Origin: Orthonyx spaldingii
Taxonomy: Eukaryota > Chordata > Aves > Passeriformes > Orthonychidae
Assembly: GCA_013397795.1 (NCBI GenBank)
Contig: VZTJ01001204.1
Location: 953,642-1,017,641 of the forward strand
Direction of reading: 5' to 3'
DNA length: 64,000 bases
Made by a program: the position numbers and the translations under genes. Below the pieces are notes generated by a model. The model ran no database searches. It worked only from the letters and a program-made list of their open reading frames with translations, and was not told the origin of the DNA. Below are positions 25,501 to 39,700 of this stretch, one piece after another; position 1 is the stretch's first letter, and the number at the start of each line of letters is the position of its first letter.

Positions 25501-28500
25501 CCAGGAGTACTCTGGGCTTGGCTTTGTGGTGTGATGGGCCAGGAAAGAACTCCTTTGCCCTTGCCTTTCCAGTCCTTGTACAAATAGTTTAGAAATAATC
25601 TCATTTCTTCCAGGTTTTGTTCCGTTCCTCATCCTAATCAGCCACTGTAATAGAGATCTGCTTTGTGTTCTCAGAGATGAGGAACATAAATTTCATCTCA
25701 CTCAAGAAACTATTCACTTTCCCCTTTACATGTCTAGAGTCTAGATAACTTCTGATTAAAAACAATTCAATGTAAAGTAAAAAAATATAAAGAAAAAAAG
25801 CTTGAATACAGATATCTTGATGCTAGTATGAGCTGATGGTATTATTAAACATATTACAAAATTTCATTTGCACACACCATTTTGCTTCTGGTGCATGGTC
25901 TTGATTTGAGTCCTTGAAGAAATGCTGCACTGTTTGTAGTTTGGGATGCCAGACTTTTATTAAGGCCATTGTATAAAGGGGAACTTTCTTTCTGCTTTTA
26001 TGTCTGCAATAGGAATTTAACTCTTGAAGCAGAAAGGCTTGCTGTAAGGCAGGCATTGCAATACAGGATAATACTGCTGACCAAGAAAGAGTATTCCCTC
26101 TCGCTGGTTACACCACCTCTATCTAAGTCCTAATCTATATAAGCATAAAATATATATATGGCTGAAATACCCATGCTCTGTGCCTTTTGCAGTGCTAGAA
26201 TGTAACATCAGGCTCTTTATAATCTGACACTACTCAGGAAGGAGGGACTAATATAAAGTTTAATTGCTGGTAAAGCCTATAGTAAATATTTGCAATGTTC
26301 TTTTACTCCCTTCCCACAGCTCTGTACAACACACAAAACCTTGGCAACCTCAAGTTGCAAACCAGAATACAAAAGCACCGTTGCTGAGATAAGTTAAAAG
26401 TTATGTGTAGCTAACATAGTGTCACCAGGGTGAAATTCTCTGGTTTAGAAAGATCTGGCAAATTTTCAACTTACTCCTCTGTGACCAGAACCAGAATATG
26501 CTGTTCCGGTGACTCTGAAGGAAGAAGAGTCCAGCTGTCCTGACTTGATTGTGTATTATCTTGAAACCTGGCAAAACTGTTATCCTCAAGACCTCATACA
26601 AGATGCTTCAGTCTTTGAAGAAACTATTCAGTACTTTTTAGAGTCAAACATAGACATGTTTTTTGGCAGGTAGATGGAAAAGCAACACATGTGTTAGGAA
26701 CATATGGCCTTGGACATTTCATATTTAGCCATTTTTACGTCCCGGATATATGAGATTAACTCTGAGTTTGTAGAGTCATGACTTGTTCTCCTTATTTTTA
26801 TCTTGACAGACCAGGAGATATCCATGCTCTCTACTCTCTGGTGGTTTGGGGTTTTTTTCGGTTACACTTAGAAGACCCAAATAACACAGGAGGCTCACTC
26901 TAGATCAAGACATACAGACAGATGTTGAAAAGGACATTCATATCATAGTCAAGGTTTGCAATCTTGTGTCCACAGTCTGAAAATGTCTGTCTGTGTGTTG
27001 CCATACTGAACTTAATGAGGCAGCTTACCCAAGCAGTGTTATGGACATGCATATGAGCATGACTCACCCCTTTGATAGAGAAGTAGCTGGGGAAAAAATG
27101 TCCTGCGTAAATAAGCCAAAAGGCTTAAGAGTCAAAGGCTGTAGACCAGCCCATCCTCCAGGCCCTCCTTCTCTTTGAAAAGCTGTCATCATTAATTACA
27201 GTGGAGAACATGGAGCTCTGTTTGAACGGGCAAGGACCCTGACATGAAGGGGGTGGCTGGTACCTGACAGGGCAAAGCGGGGATGTTGCAACCATGTCAG
27301 TCATCAGCAAAGAACTGGTAAGTGGAAAAGAGAAGAGGCAGCATGAAGGCTTTTTGTGCTGTGTGTTTTGGACACGCACATGGCTCTTTCAGTACATCAG
27401 TTAAAGTTATGTTCAGATTGGAATCTCACCTTTATAATCTCAAATACCTTTTAGGATAAAACTTCCCTGAATGCATTTAATTTAATAAATTCCACAGTAA
27501 ATATGAATTTCTTATTGTATTTTCTTAAGCCTTCCTAAATACAAGGAATTTGATTGAAACTGCTCAAAAAAAGAGTTTGAAATCACACTTGCACAAAAGC
27601 TTCCTTGCTCATCAAATATCATATGCCTTACTAAAAAGGAAAAACACATATCATGTTGAATTTTTCAGGGGGAGGTGTTAGTGATTGTAAAACAGTCTGT
27701 TTATGGATCCCTAGTTTTTGTTTAAGTAAAGACACCCAATTTATATATACTGTACAGGAACAGGAGATTCCTGTGGTGTTTTGTACTGAGCGGATTCTCG
27801 TTTTGTGGATGTCTCCGTGGACACAATGCAGAAAACAAAGCTGTGGTGATTTATTAAATGTTTTCTGGGTATGCAGATCTCTTGCCACTCCCTTCCTCTC
27901 CTTCCTCTGGCCAGGCAAAGGTCAAGAGGAAAGCAGCCATGTAGCTGAAGAAGGAACTGTGGCAGTACTGGCTGGATCCCCACACAAAGGCAGAAATACT
28001 ACAGTTGGCCTCAAAAGCCCGAAAAAAAGTCAACTCCCCCTCAGATATGCTTCCTCAGCACCCTCCATGCTAAGAGCATGAGGAGTGCTGTCCAGCCATG
28101 GTTTGCAGGGCAGGAAGTACACATATTTCACTAAGAAGAAGTTTATTAAACTCCAAGAAAAAAGACATTAAAAGTAAAACACTATTTTCCCACTGAGACC
28201 AGGAGAATGCGTCATTCCCACTCCCAGGCTGCCCAGGTACTTACTCATACACATACATGCTCGTGTCTGTCCTGTGACATTATTAGATAATAGAAGGATG
28301 AAAGAAACAGACACCAGACAAATCCCAGTTTAGCAATGCAGCAACTGTTAAACACTCAGGTGATTAAGCCATCAAAGTAAAACAGGTGATAGCTTCCAGC
28401 AAGGCACAAGGAAAAAGTTTTGGTGAAAACTACTAATTTCAATCAAAACCTATATAATTCTTGGGATAAAAACCAACATCAGACAGTGATCCTACAGCTG

Positions 28501-31500
28501 AGATATGGGAAATTTAAAAAAAAAAAGAAAAGCTAACCTGTAAGCAATCTTCGCTTTTGCCATGTGGGAATTCAGCAGGGAGGTCAGCATGTTGCTTTCC
28601 CACACCAGCGAGCAGTCCCTGTCACATTTACTGTGCTAGAAAGTCACACTGCACTGCCAGAGGGGCAGCAATCTGTGGTGAGATGTGCAAGCTTTAAGGG
28701 ATAGACATTTTCCATACAGCCCATCAGTGGCTTTGGGGATCTGAGGTTGATGCATTCCTATTTTGATAGGATATGTGACAGCAATCCTTCTCTAGCTGAT
28801 AAGCTGCACATACCAACACACTTGGAAGCTCTCCTGAGCTGTCATTTTGAAGAAAAATGGAAAGTTCACCAATGGTCCAAAAATGCTTTTTGTGGGCCAT
28901 TGTTGTTTATGTTGGGCTGTTCACTCCAGGAGTTATTTTGGAATGTGCTTGCATTGGGGTTTGAGGTTTTTCAGAAGAAAAACACTGGTTTATATTTATG
29001 TTTAAAATATACTTCTGAGAAAGAAAGGGCAGAATCCTTTGTTTTGTACATTAAGCCAAGATGCACTTTACTGTTAAATTTTTAGTTCCTTATCCTGCTG
29101 TCCTATTGTCTTTTTGTTGAAATCTTTGAACCAAAACATATGGTATGGGTCACTGAGGGATTCTATTTGTCCTTTTCCTACCTCACCTTCTGCTGCCCTT
29201 ATGCCCTCTGCTAAATAAATAAAATTGGAAGTTATTTTGTCTTGAGTAAAGATCCTAATCTCAAGGAAATGACAGGATAATATGATAAAGCCCCAGTCAC
29301 CTACAGAATTGGTTTGGATCAAAAGACTTTGGAAAACAGTGAAATCAAGAATATGGATAATTTTCTTAGGTAAAGTAAGTTATTTTAAATACCGTGAAAA
29401 TGTTTGTAATATTTAAAATTATAATACCATTTACTCAAGAGGTTATACATTCCACTTCTCCAGCAGTAAAGGACTTGTTTAACCCATGGGCTACAGTGTT
29501 AATTGTTCTCTTAGTAAGTAGTAAGGGAGTCAGTGGACTGTGGTTCAGTACAAAGGTGTCGTATTGTGTATCAACAATAAATGAAAGATTTCTTAGTCAC
29601 CCTACAGCTTCTGATTCCCTGCGAAATAATTTTATCCATAAATAAATTCCATTTACCAAAGGAAACAAGATTTTAAGTCTAATACTCACAAGTTAATATA
29701 TCTAACTACCATAAGTAAAAACATAAAAATGGATTTTAGGCTACCAGAACAATGAAAATAGTCTTAAAAGTCATTGTTAAGCAATTACAGGAGACTTATG
29801 ATGAAATAACATCTCTACTGATTGCTTCACATTTCTACTTTGAAGATTAAAACTGAGAAAATGTGAGGGTTAAATCTGCTATACTACAGCTTCTGTAGCA
29901 TTTCTGGTGCTGCAAAGAAACAAAATCCCAGACAAAGAAGAAGGAACACAATACCTCTGTGATGTCCACTTGACAGACCCAGTAGAGAAGGCCTGCAATG
30001 ATGATGCTTATGGAAGATCCAAAGTGTGGGGAGATTCCTCTGCTTCAATGTCTTCTGGAGAAAACACATTGAAGCAAAATTTAGCAGAATCCTGAATAAG
30101 GTTATATTTATCTATATTTTGGGCAAAAAAATGTAGACTAAGAAGTAGACAAGAATATTCTTTCTGTCTTTCTAAATCCTCCTCCAGTTTTAGACAAAAA
30201 ATGGTTTGACCAGAGCAGAGTGCCAGGGTCAGTGTATGCTTTTATTTTGACACAAAACATCATGGCCCATTTAAGTTTAGGGGAAAGATATTGCATTCAG
30301 ATGGATTTTTAGCACAGACCACAGAGAGGCTATTCTGTACTTTAAATTAAAAAGAACATGCATTCCAAATCGTGCTCTGAACGGGATCTGGCTTTGGTGG
30401 GGAGGAGAGGTTTGTTGCTCCCACAACGAGGACTTACAAAATATTTTAATAAACAATAAGGCTTTGTCTGAAGAGAGAGCCTTGACATCCAGTGTGCAGA
30501 ACTCAGATATATGCACAATGCATTCCAACTGAACCACTGTTGTATTCACAGAAACCACGGCAGACTAGTGGATGAAATCTTTATTTGCACAATTGTGCAC
30601 TTATTGAAGTGGCCTTTCCCAAAGTACTTTCACAAAGGGTTTAACTCCATGCCAGTCATATTTTCTCCTGTCTTCTATCCTGATGTGAGCATTTTTCACT
30701 CTCTGAGTAACAAGGGATCTTGTGTGGGAAAATGTTTTCCCATTATACCTTACAAAGAAAAGTCCTTTGACTCTGAAAAATTATGTTGTCATTAATTGCC
30801 TTAATCCCATGTCCTATGTGTATGCTTATTGCAAGGAATACTCAAAATTTTAGGAACCATAGCTTTCCTTTGTTCCGTTTACTGAAAAGCTACTTAGGAA
30901 AACGTTTAGAGTATAAAAACTGTGACTCTTTTCCTAGTTCTTTTAATACAAGAGATATCAATTTAGGCAGTAGTTTTACCAGATCTCTGTACAATTCTAG
31001 GCTTTGAATACCCACATCTCTGTCCATACATAAGATACGCCAGGCTCAAAAAGGGTGGAATGCAGAATGTGAGTTTTGGGTACAACAGCATGGGTCTTTG
31101 CTTAGTGGTTCACATATGTGAATGCACTACACACCGCTCTCTATCTTAGCACTCCTAGAAAAGAGAGGATTTAGATGTTCTGCCTTGTACACTTACATGG
31201 AGATTGAAGGATGTGGAGACTCTCTAGGAGTTTGATTCCAGATTTCATGACTCACTAATGGCAACATTTTCCTCTTTTTTTCCAAACTATCTCGTTGTTT
31301 ACTTCCACTGATGTTGCAGGCAAAGTTTCCATTGACTTCAGAGGAAGACGGGTGGTGCCAGTGAGGTTCTCCTAGTTTTAGAAAGCTATCCAAATTTGCC
31401 ACTAACTTCAAGAATTTGGTCTGAAAAGTACTTTTATATGTGGGCTAATTACTGTGGGAATAAATACAGGCATTGTATGTACCAAGATATTTTAGCTTCT

Positions 31501-34500
31501 CTTCATACTGTAATTATATGTATCATCTAACATCACTAATTAAGTTCAAATGTTCTTTTCTTAACCCCATCATTAATAAACTGTAAAAAAACTCTCCAGA
31601 ACAAAACTAAATTAAAAATCCTCTGTACAGACCACTTATAAGAGTATAATCTATTGGGTTTTTTAACTGCTGGCTTTCAGATACAGCCTCAGGGACTCCA
31701 TTTGGGTGGTCAAATAATTCTGTCTGATGAGTAATAAACAAATAATTCTACACCCAATTCTGTTTTATTCCCACTGAGTGGTAGCTCGTTATGCAAGTAA
31801 CTCCACTTAGTATTTAGGCATGCAGTTAATTCCAGCTATTTATATGGCTAAACACCACTCCCTGAAACAGGCATACAGTATTAAGCCATGTGTAAGAAAG
31901 TAGAAAATTGCCCAATAAAATGGAAAAAATTGTATACCAAAAAGATGGACATTATATTCAGCACTCAGACATCAAACTAATTATAATTTTCAGTTAAAAA
32001 TACGGCTTCTCAACATCATATCTTAATGATTTTTTTCCCAAATTTGAGATGAGCATTCATAAGATTCACATATCTGTTTTCTGAGTAACAGTGATTTTTT
32101 TCAATAGGTGGAATGTCCCTGCTGTCTTGATCTTTCACATAGTCAGTACTAATGTTAACAAGAGCTATTTTGGTGCTAAGAATATTTCACTGAATGTTAA
32201 GTGTTGTTTTATATTATATATTTGAATAGCAGCTGTCAGGTTTTGCAGTTTCAAGGAAAGAAGATTGTATATTTGGAACAAAAAGGAAAAAAAACCATCA
32301 CTGTACCTTCTGGGTACCCACACCAAAACTCTTGCATGGAAAATCTAGAACTATTTTCTTTATTAGTGGTTTAACTAAAACCAGACTTTGGCAGCTAATC
32401 TTCTAAACATCTAAACCTCATCAATTACTTTCCTCTGCTATTGGAGTAAAAGTATCCATCCTTTGGAGAATGATATTCAGGATGTGAAATATGTATGCAT
32501 ACATTTTGTATATGCATACTCTGGCAAAGATTTTTTTAGAAAAATGTCACTACTGCTCAAGTTCAATAAAAACCTGAACAGTCCAGGCTACGAGTTTTAT
32601 CTTTTAGTTTTTAGGAGTGAGATTTTGACCCCTTTACTCAAGTTAGAATTTTCAGTGAAGTTTAGTCAGTACAATTGGTGAAAGCTGCAGCAGCCAACAG
32701 AGGACCATGGGTCAAAGCACCATGGAAAATAGACTGCTATTGTGTTTTTTTACCCTTGTAACCTGGCTGTGTTATAGCTGCAGGTAGAAAACACAGTCAG
32801 CCTCACTTTACATTAATATTTAACATCATAAAAATGCTGCACCTGAAGATTGTTTCCAGACTCTTTCCATTTCACAGCACAGGCAGGCATATGCTCGTAC
32901 ACAGCTACATGCCTGTGTGCAATGATACACAGCACAGACTCCAAGGGTCCTCCTGCAAATCTCCTTCTATTTTAAACACCTCTATTACTGATTTTTCAGA
33001 TTTCAGTTCAGTCAAATCAAAGACTGTTTACTTAAGGAACAAAGATCCTCACTGACACTTTTGGCAAATTAGAGAACAGCATCTTAAGCTTGGATTTCAC
33101 AAACAGCATAAAGAATTTTGATTGAGCCTGCCTTGCTGAACTTCAGAGACTACGTTCTCCTCTGCCTATTCTCAAGCCCTTTAAAAATTAAATTTAGAAA
33201 GCCTCATACAGCTGTGCCTGGCACAGTTTTGGCTCTGCACTGTAAGGCTGGGTGCTACCTTCTTGTCTTGGTTGCTTCAAATCAAAAAATTCCCAGAATA
33301 AATCTCAAAAAACTGCCACAAGTACAATTTAAAACCAAAATATAGAAAAGAAATTATACAAAAAGAAATGAAGTATGTTTCACTGTGCCTTAAGATTATT
33401 TTCCATCAGTAATTTTTTGATGCTCCTTTATGCTTTAGGATGGCAGCAACTTATGAAAAACATATTATTCATAATCTTAATAATTCATAACTATAATAAT
33501 AAAAGATTACAAATAAAGAATAGAAATGACAATTTAATGTCAAATATGAGAAGGATAATTCCCAGGACGTATATGCATTTGAGGACAACTGTACTAACTG
33601 TCACCTCTGTTAGCTCTAGAGATGCCATACTTGCCACAGAAAATACACACTAAAAAATAATGAAGAACATGTTCAGTATTACAATAATAAGAGAAGATAA
33701 AGTAAACCAGTGGGTCTCCATTGCTTCTGGACAGGCACTGTCTTTCCATAGCATAAGTCTGCAGAAAAAACACCTTTTTTGTCATCTGACAAACTACCTC
33801 AATAGAACATGACAGAGCACAACTACCAACCTCTGACACCTGCAAGATAAATTCCCTGGTTTGGGATCTAGCCAATAGCACCTTAAACTCTTGTCCTGAA
33901 CCTTTGGTAGCTTAGCTTACCCAGCGTGATTTTTATTGTATATTTAATTGAAGCACACACTGTGAGTTATCTTGGGGAGATTTTTTACTCTGAACTGTGA
34001 ACTGGGGATGGGTGTGGGGAAAACCTTTTCTTCTCTAGTGCTCCATTTTCTTGCTGAATTTAGTGGGAACAGCAGAAGCACAGAAACAGTGAAAACAAGC
34101 CTCTGTTATTTATTCCACTTAAAGTGTTACAACTCTGAATCTTGTTGTCAAAGTGCATTAATTCAAATTAATATAATAAATTGTATGTTTTGTGGTTTGG
34201 CTCAAAAGAGCCTTTAAAATCTCTTTTGCCTCTGGATTTCTCAGATGTTACAGTTTGTTTTCTGCAAAGTAGTCTATGAATAGAACAAGAATGAGGATTG
34301 TTTGACAATAAACAGAAGTATGTAATACAAAGCACTAAAATGCATTGTCTCTCACCTCCACTAAGGGTTTCTTCTTTGTTTTTTCCCCCACCCAAGAACG
34401 CAGTACTCTGGAGCCAGCACACACAGCCTGTCTGTAAGTGTAGCTGTTGTTTCTTTCAGGACAGAGAACAGAAAGACTTTTTACCCAGATGTAAACATAA

Positions 34501-35441
34501 ATCTCAGTAGAAGGCATCCATTCCAGTTCACTGTGCCACAAGGCTGATTTTTTCACTTCATTCATTTCTTTGAAATCATCTGAGCAGATGAGGGAAGTGA
34601 TTTGGACATAGCTGTGGCCTGTGATGAATCCCATTGTTTTTAGAGCTCTGAAGGTTACCTCGCAGAGCGTGAGAACCAGGAACACCACTCTTCCATTCAC
34701 TTCAGATGGTGTAATTCTTTTAAAGATGATACTAACATCTTGACCATCTATTACTTTTCCTAAAGAAAAAGGTGCAAGGCATGAAATTATCTGAATTTGG
34801 ATGTCCACACCTATTATACAGTGCCGCTGTCATCTCCAATTATACAATTATCTGTATACTTGATAAGGAAGAAAGCTCTGCCATCCTTCACATAAATAAA
34901 TAAGCAAGCATAGTGATCCACCACCTAAAATTCTGAAAAAGTTTTAAATATTTTATCCAAAAATGTTTCAAAACAGGTGGTGTTACATCTAAAAATACAA
35001 AACACATGTGATTTTATTTCAATGAGAGATGGAAACATAATTAAAGACATTAAAATGGAATGTAGAAAATAATTTGGGGACTCTGGTTCATTTAGAAAAA
35101 CATCAAAGAGCTTATTACTGTATCTTGAGTTAAATAAGCATGTTGTCACTCTGACAGACTGGTTTTAATTTGTTCAAACCACTCTGTTGGGATGATATAT
35201 ATCCAAATATTTCTGGCAAACACATTTAGGAGAGTTAATTATCTTTTCTGAAAAGCACAGCAGGTTTTCGTTGACTCAACTGGGGTGCAGAACATCAACA
35301 TGTACATTCAATAACTTTGAGCAGGCTGTTTAAATAGAGTATCCTAATTAAGCATCTCCAACTCAAATTAGAATCTACCACTTTCAGTTTAAAAAAGGCC
35401 TTTTAACTTTCTTTTTTTATTATCTTCTTGGTTCTGGGGGT

Positions 35442-35469
35442 AATTTATGGAATGAAATTTATGGAGTGA
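35442..35469. repeat. 14-bp tandem duplication
   Basis: AATTTATGGAATGA (35442-35455) is followed directly by AATTTATGGAGTGA (35456-35469), with 13 of 14 positions identical. Confidence 0.9.
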
Positions 35470-35887
35470 AATGAGAGCCTTAGACACCCCACAGGAACAG
35501 TAGTTCACTACCCCTTTAGCCACACCAATACAGCCCTTTACAAGAAGGGGGATTTTGCTTTGGGGTTTTTGGGAGGAATGTTGTTTTGTTTTGTTCATTT
35601 CAGTAATTCAGCTCACTGAGTAGCCCCATATGCTGCTATTCTTGTGCAATGAGGATGAGGTTTCTCAACAGCTTAAACCAACTTTGTCACCAACATCCCT
35701 GTCTTTCTCTTGTGATCTCCACCCCTCTGCTGCTGGCACTGATGGTTCCCAGGGCCTCAGAGCTGGTTCAAAGGGCTTGACAGAAAGCTACTAGCAATTT
35801 CTGTGCCTGGAACTCTCGGTACCAGGAGTAGTACAAGAGAGGGGGGAAGAGACACAGAGCTAAGTATGAAGATGGCACCACGGCTGC

Positions 35888-35898
35888 GCTGACTCAGC
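35888..35898. promoter_or_regulatory. Candidate Maf-recognition (T-MARE) / AP-1 motif
   Basis: GCTGACTCAGC is the 11-bp heart of the palindromic T-MARE consensus TGCTGACTCAGCA bound by large Maf and small Maf-bZIP dimers, and it contains the AP-1 core TGACTCA. A forkhead-like TTTGTTTA follows at 35899-35906. It sits in the GC-richer patch 35640-36180. This is motif evidence only. Confidence 0.3.
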
Positions 35899-36325
35899 TT
35901 TGTTTAATTTGTCACAAAAGTGCAACCTGAGGCTATGGTAAACACCAGCACGGAGGATACAAGGCACCAAGGCAGAGGGGGTGACTGGAAACTTCTAAAG
36001 CTTGCCAGCAATGCCAGTGTCTTGAGTAATTTCAGCCACAGGGCTGAGGTTGGCATAGATGGAGCCTGTGCTCACAGCATGTCCTGGCACAGCTGGGCCC
36101 CCTTCAGTCCTTGTGCCGCTGACTACTGCAGGGGAGGGAGGGAGGGTCGGGAAGCAGAGAATCAGCAGATTTAACACCGCTGAGAGACTGTTCCCTGAAG
36201 TAAACAGCTTTTAAAGTCTTACCCTCTTTTAAGTAAAATTATTATTAAATACACTGCCTGTTTTATCAATTTGCAAGTTGGGTTGCTGCTTGTCTTTTTA
36301 CTCTTCCACTCTTTGCATCTTCGGT

Positions 36326-36379
36326 ATTAACAAGCATTAACAGCTAATAAGTGTTAACAGGCATTAATAGCTAACCCTG
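36326..36379. repeat. Imperfect 27-bp tandem duplication
   Basis: Two adjacent 27-bp units (36326-36352 and 36353-36379) share the TTAACA(A/G)GCATTAA(C/T)AGCTAA framework. The last six bases of each unit differ. Confidence 0.7.
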
Positions 36380-36702
36380 TTGCTTGGGTCCTATCTTCAG
36401 GTGATTTCTCACTGGGATCATTTTTGTGTCTTTTGTGAGCAGAACTGCAGACCAGAGTGAAAACTTGTAACCCACGTTCGCCACGAAAAGTTATTCATGT
36501 TGAAGGAGAGAAAATACAATCAAACCTGCAAGGATAATGTCATGTTTGGTCAGTGGAGGAGGCCCGTGCATTCCCCTTACAAACATAGCCCCATCAGAAG
36601 TGATGCACAATGAGGTTTCTAAATCTTCTTTTAAGCACCACATGTAAAAACAGAGATCGCCCCATACACCAGATCTATGCCTTCAAGAGACAGTGATTTG
36701 AG

Positions 36703-36755
36703 CATTTTAGGATTGGAAGGAATTCTCAGAAATTTCCTAGCCATCTCATCAGGGA
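36703..36755 (-). repeat. Probable CR1 LINE 3' fragment, antisense
   Basis: The order CATTTTAGGATTGGAAGGAA...TTCTCAGAAA...CTAGCCATCTC resembles antisense CR1 ends (family: ATAGAATCATTTAGGTTGGAAGGGACC...CATCTAGTCCA). It is short and divergent. Confidence 0.4.
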
Positions 36756-39700
36756 TAAAATTAACAGTATCACCGAGGGGTGCAATCGTGTTCCATATAA
36801 ATTAAGGTAAAAATATAGGGAAGAGAAAGAAAAAAAAAATTAAAAAAATATTACACTTATTAGTTGTTTGTTTTGGCAAGCATTCTGCTCTATGCAATTC
36901 CATAGAGGCTGCCAGAGAGTTTATGGAAGGTTCAACATTTTTATTTCAATCCTTTTGGCCCATTTCAGAGGACAGTGACCTGTGGGAAACATTATGCATG
37001 CTTACTCAGAAAAATATCTGAAATACCACTGTAGACTCCAGCTGTTCAGACGAGAAGGAAGAATGATTTAACTGCTGGTCATGACCAAACTTGGATAACA
37101 ACAGTTAATGTGGGATTCCCATCTCAGTAGACACTTACTTCAGCATCTGCGACATTCAACAATAGAAGGAAATAGTGGAAACCAATAGCAGGATTTCCTT
37201 TGAAAATTCACTTTTATTCCTTCTTCCCTTAAATCACTTTATTCTTGCCTAGTAAAAATTGTATACATAGTAGCATCTGGAGGGAATGTAACCTCAGGCC
37301 TGAAAACACTCCAATCCATCAGCAGAGAGGTGTGGCAGCTGGTCAGTCTGATGTCTTGCAGGAAGGAAGCCGTAGCCTTCGCTTGGAGTCACGAGAAGCA
37401 GCCAAGGAGAGAAACATCCATGCTTAGACGGTGGATGTGGCAGGGTCAAACTCTGGACAAAAGCTGTGCATAGACAACACTATCAAGCAAAGCTGCTCAG
37501 TCATCAATTTACAGCAAATGTCAATGTATATCTATGTCCACAACAAGAAACTGAGATCCTGTCTGTGTCTGCCTTGGCAAGTGGTGGATTGTAATAGGAG
37601 CAGACCTTTAGAGAGGCAAAGTTGTTCCTGAGGAGCCAGCTTCTCCACTTGGCTCAGCAGAGAGAGTTTTACAGCAAATTAGTTCTAGTCTGGCCCAATT
37701 GGTCAGAAGGGGTGTAAGCACATGAGGAGCCAGCTGGATTTCTTCTCATTGAAAGCTCTCCAGTTTGGTCCAGTGTAATTTTGTCTTGGAGTGAACAAAC
37801 TGCAAAAAGTGGGCATAACAGGAGATTTGTTTCTGAAGCAGTCTTACAGCAGCTGGTTTTCCTCTGCTTCACTATTGAATGAGTTGTGAGATCAACATCC
37901 TCATAACAGTCAGAAAGGAGATGGAAAGGAATTACCAGCAATGATCCTTGGAAGGACAGATCCTATCACTCCCCCCGGGGTCCCATCAGAGGGGTGACTT
38001 CTGGTCAGGAGTTCTGAGATCACAGCAAATCTACTGCTGAGAATACTCAAGCAGCTACAGCATAACACAAGCTCTCCATTACAACCAAAACCACCTGTGT
38101 GAGCGGGTATGTAGTTTAATCACATGATAAATCTCCCTTGAATGTCTCTCTTATCCATCACCTTTACAAGCTTTTTGAAGTTTCTTAAGAATGAAGGCTA
38201 AAAAAATTTTAGCTAGACAAGAATATCATGTTCAGAGCTGGTGAGCACTCTTTCTGTTCATTTTCTATTTCAGAGCTTATTATAGTGCAATGTAGTAGCA
38301 CAAGCACAATGAACAACGCTTGACTCCACAAGGTAGCTGAAGGATACTGAATCAGCTCTTGGTTGGCTGCCTGGCTTCCTCTGGGTTAGCAGCAGGCTCC
38401 CAAGAAAACACTTTGAAGAGTTCAGAGAGACTACTGTGAAGAAAATGATTATATGCAATAGTGTCTTCTAACCACTGTTACACAGCAATAAGCACAAACC
38501 TTTGGAAATACAAGTGATTTATTTTCAGAAGACTACAGGAGAAGCAGTGTTTTTTGAAAGAAACATGGAAAAGCAACTTGGCAACACTCATACTGTGCCC
38601 ATTCTGCTGACACATGTCATACATGAAACAAAAAGGAAGAAAGGCTGATCTTCTTATACTCTGACCTGGCTGTTTGACTACATGTTGTACGAAACATAGT
38701 CAAAGACACTATAAATGTTACAAAACACAATGTTAGTGTTCTTTCTTGTATATATACAGGCAGAAGACATCAAGAATTATGGCTGAAATTCCAACATCAA
38801 CTCATAGTGATACTCAAAGACTTCTGTGAAAAGACTTGGGATGTTTATATATTTAGGAATATGTGGGCTCAGTTAATCCAGCTAAACCCGAATTTCCTTA
38901 TTTAGCAAACTCCTACAATTACAGGTGGTTTTTATTTAATTTTTGAGTAATTCTTCTTCCACACAAATTATCACCTGACTAACAAACATCAGGGGATTTG
39001 CCACTGTCATTACTTCTCAACTGAATGCATGAAAAGACAGATTTCATTTCTTCATATATCACACATGCGGGTAAAAAAACAGTGAAAGAAAAGAAAACAA
39101 GGATCAACTGAACTAATATGAATTTATATGAAACCATATTGATTCTACTGGAGCTGAGATTATCCACTGATCCAACAGCAGAACAGGGAATGAGACCAGG
39201 TCTTTCTTTTAGTATTTTATTTCTATCTCGTGCCAATGTCTTGCTATTTGACTCTGTTGCTAGTGTCTAATGTGCTTTAACTAGCATGAGATTCACTATC
39301 ATAAAAATTCTAAATTTTAAGAGGATCCATTTATTATTACTGTAATTATTACTTTAGCAGAAACCCATTTTGCATTGTCTATGAAATTGTGTCATGGTTC
39401 TCTGAGGTTTATGTTACTAAGGCAATCCTTGAATGACCATTCTAATTCATTTTAAGCAAGAAATTTTTCTCTTGCTTTTTATCATTTCCATAACTGATGA
39501 CTTCTGAAAATTTCCAAAGTAGGATTAAGAAATAAACACACTGAATTTTTTGCTTCAATATCTATTGAAAGACATGTTTTAATGTCTTATCAACTTCAAT
39601 CATTAGAACAGAATGTGATATTCTTGGGTTGAGGGGAAAAGCACAGGGAAAGAGCACACTGGTGCTGAAGCAGGGGTATGAGCATTAAACACACACTTCA

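Larger units (their letters stand above)
19076..27640. other. Non-genic unique sequence
   Basis: No gene is supported. Contents are a faint antisense CR1 end at 20931-20985, a 13-T run at 21856-21868 and an A/T-rich tract at 22510-22558. The short frames here (for example 25335-25604 - and 25369-25587 +) overlap each other on opposite strands, as random frames do. Confidence 0.65.
27641..36180. other. Non-genic unique sequence, with a GC-richer patch at its right end
   Basis: No gene is supported. This stretch includes the longest open frame in the window (34335-34808, - strand, 157 codons) and a 142-codon frame at 27653-28081. Neither shows a domain or a family resemblance, and both overlap frames on the other strand. 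A segment near 28130-28215 (TTTATTAAA then pyrimidine-rich text) vaguely resembles an antisense LTR poly(A) region but could not be assigned. From about 35640 to 36180 the sequence is noticeably GC-richer, without a true CpG island. Confidence 0.6.

Noticed and set aside
27653..28081. 142-codon frame on the + strand
   Set aside because: Two antisense frames overlap it and no domain is visible.
34335..34808. Longest open frame in the window, 157 codons on the - strand
   Set aside because: No recognisable domain or family resemblance. Its composition is ordinary for translated non-coding DNA, it overlaps + strand frames, and its length is within chance for 64 kb in six frames.
37430..38110. 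GC-richer block with a repeated AGGAGCCAGCT, considered as an LTR
   Set aside because: No terminal TG...CA with target duplication, TATA or poly(A) signal could be placed.
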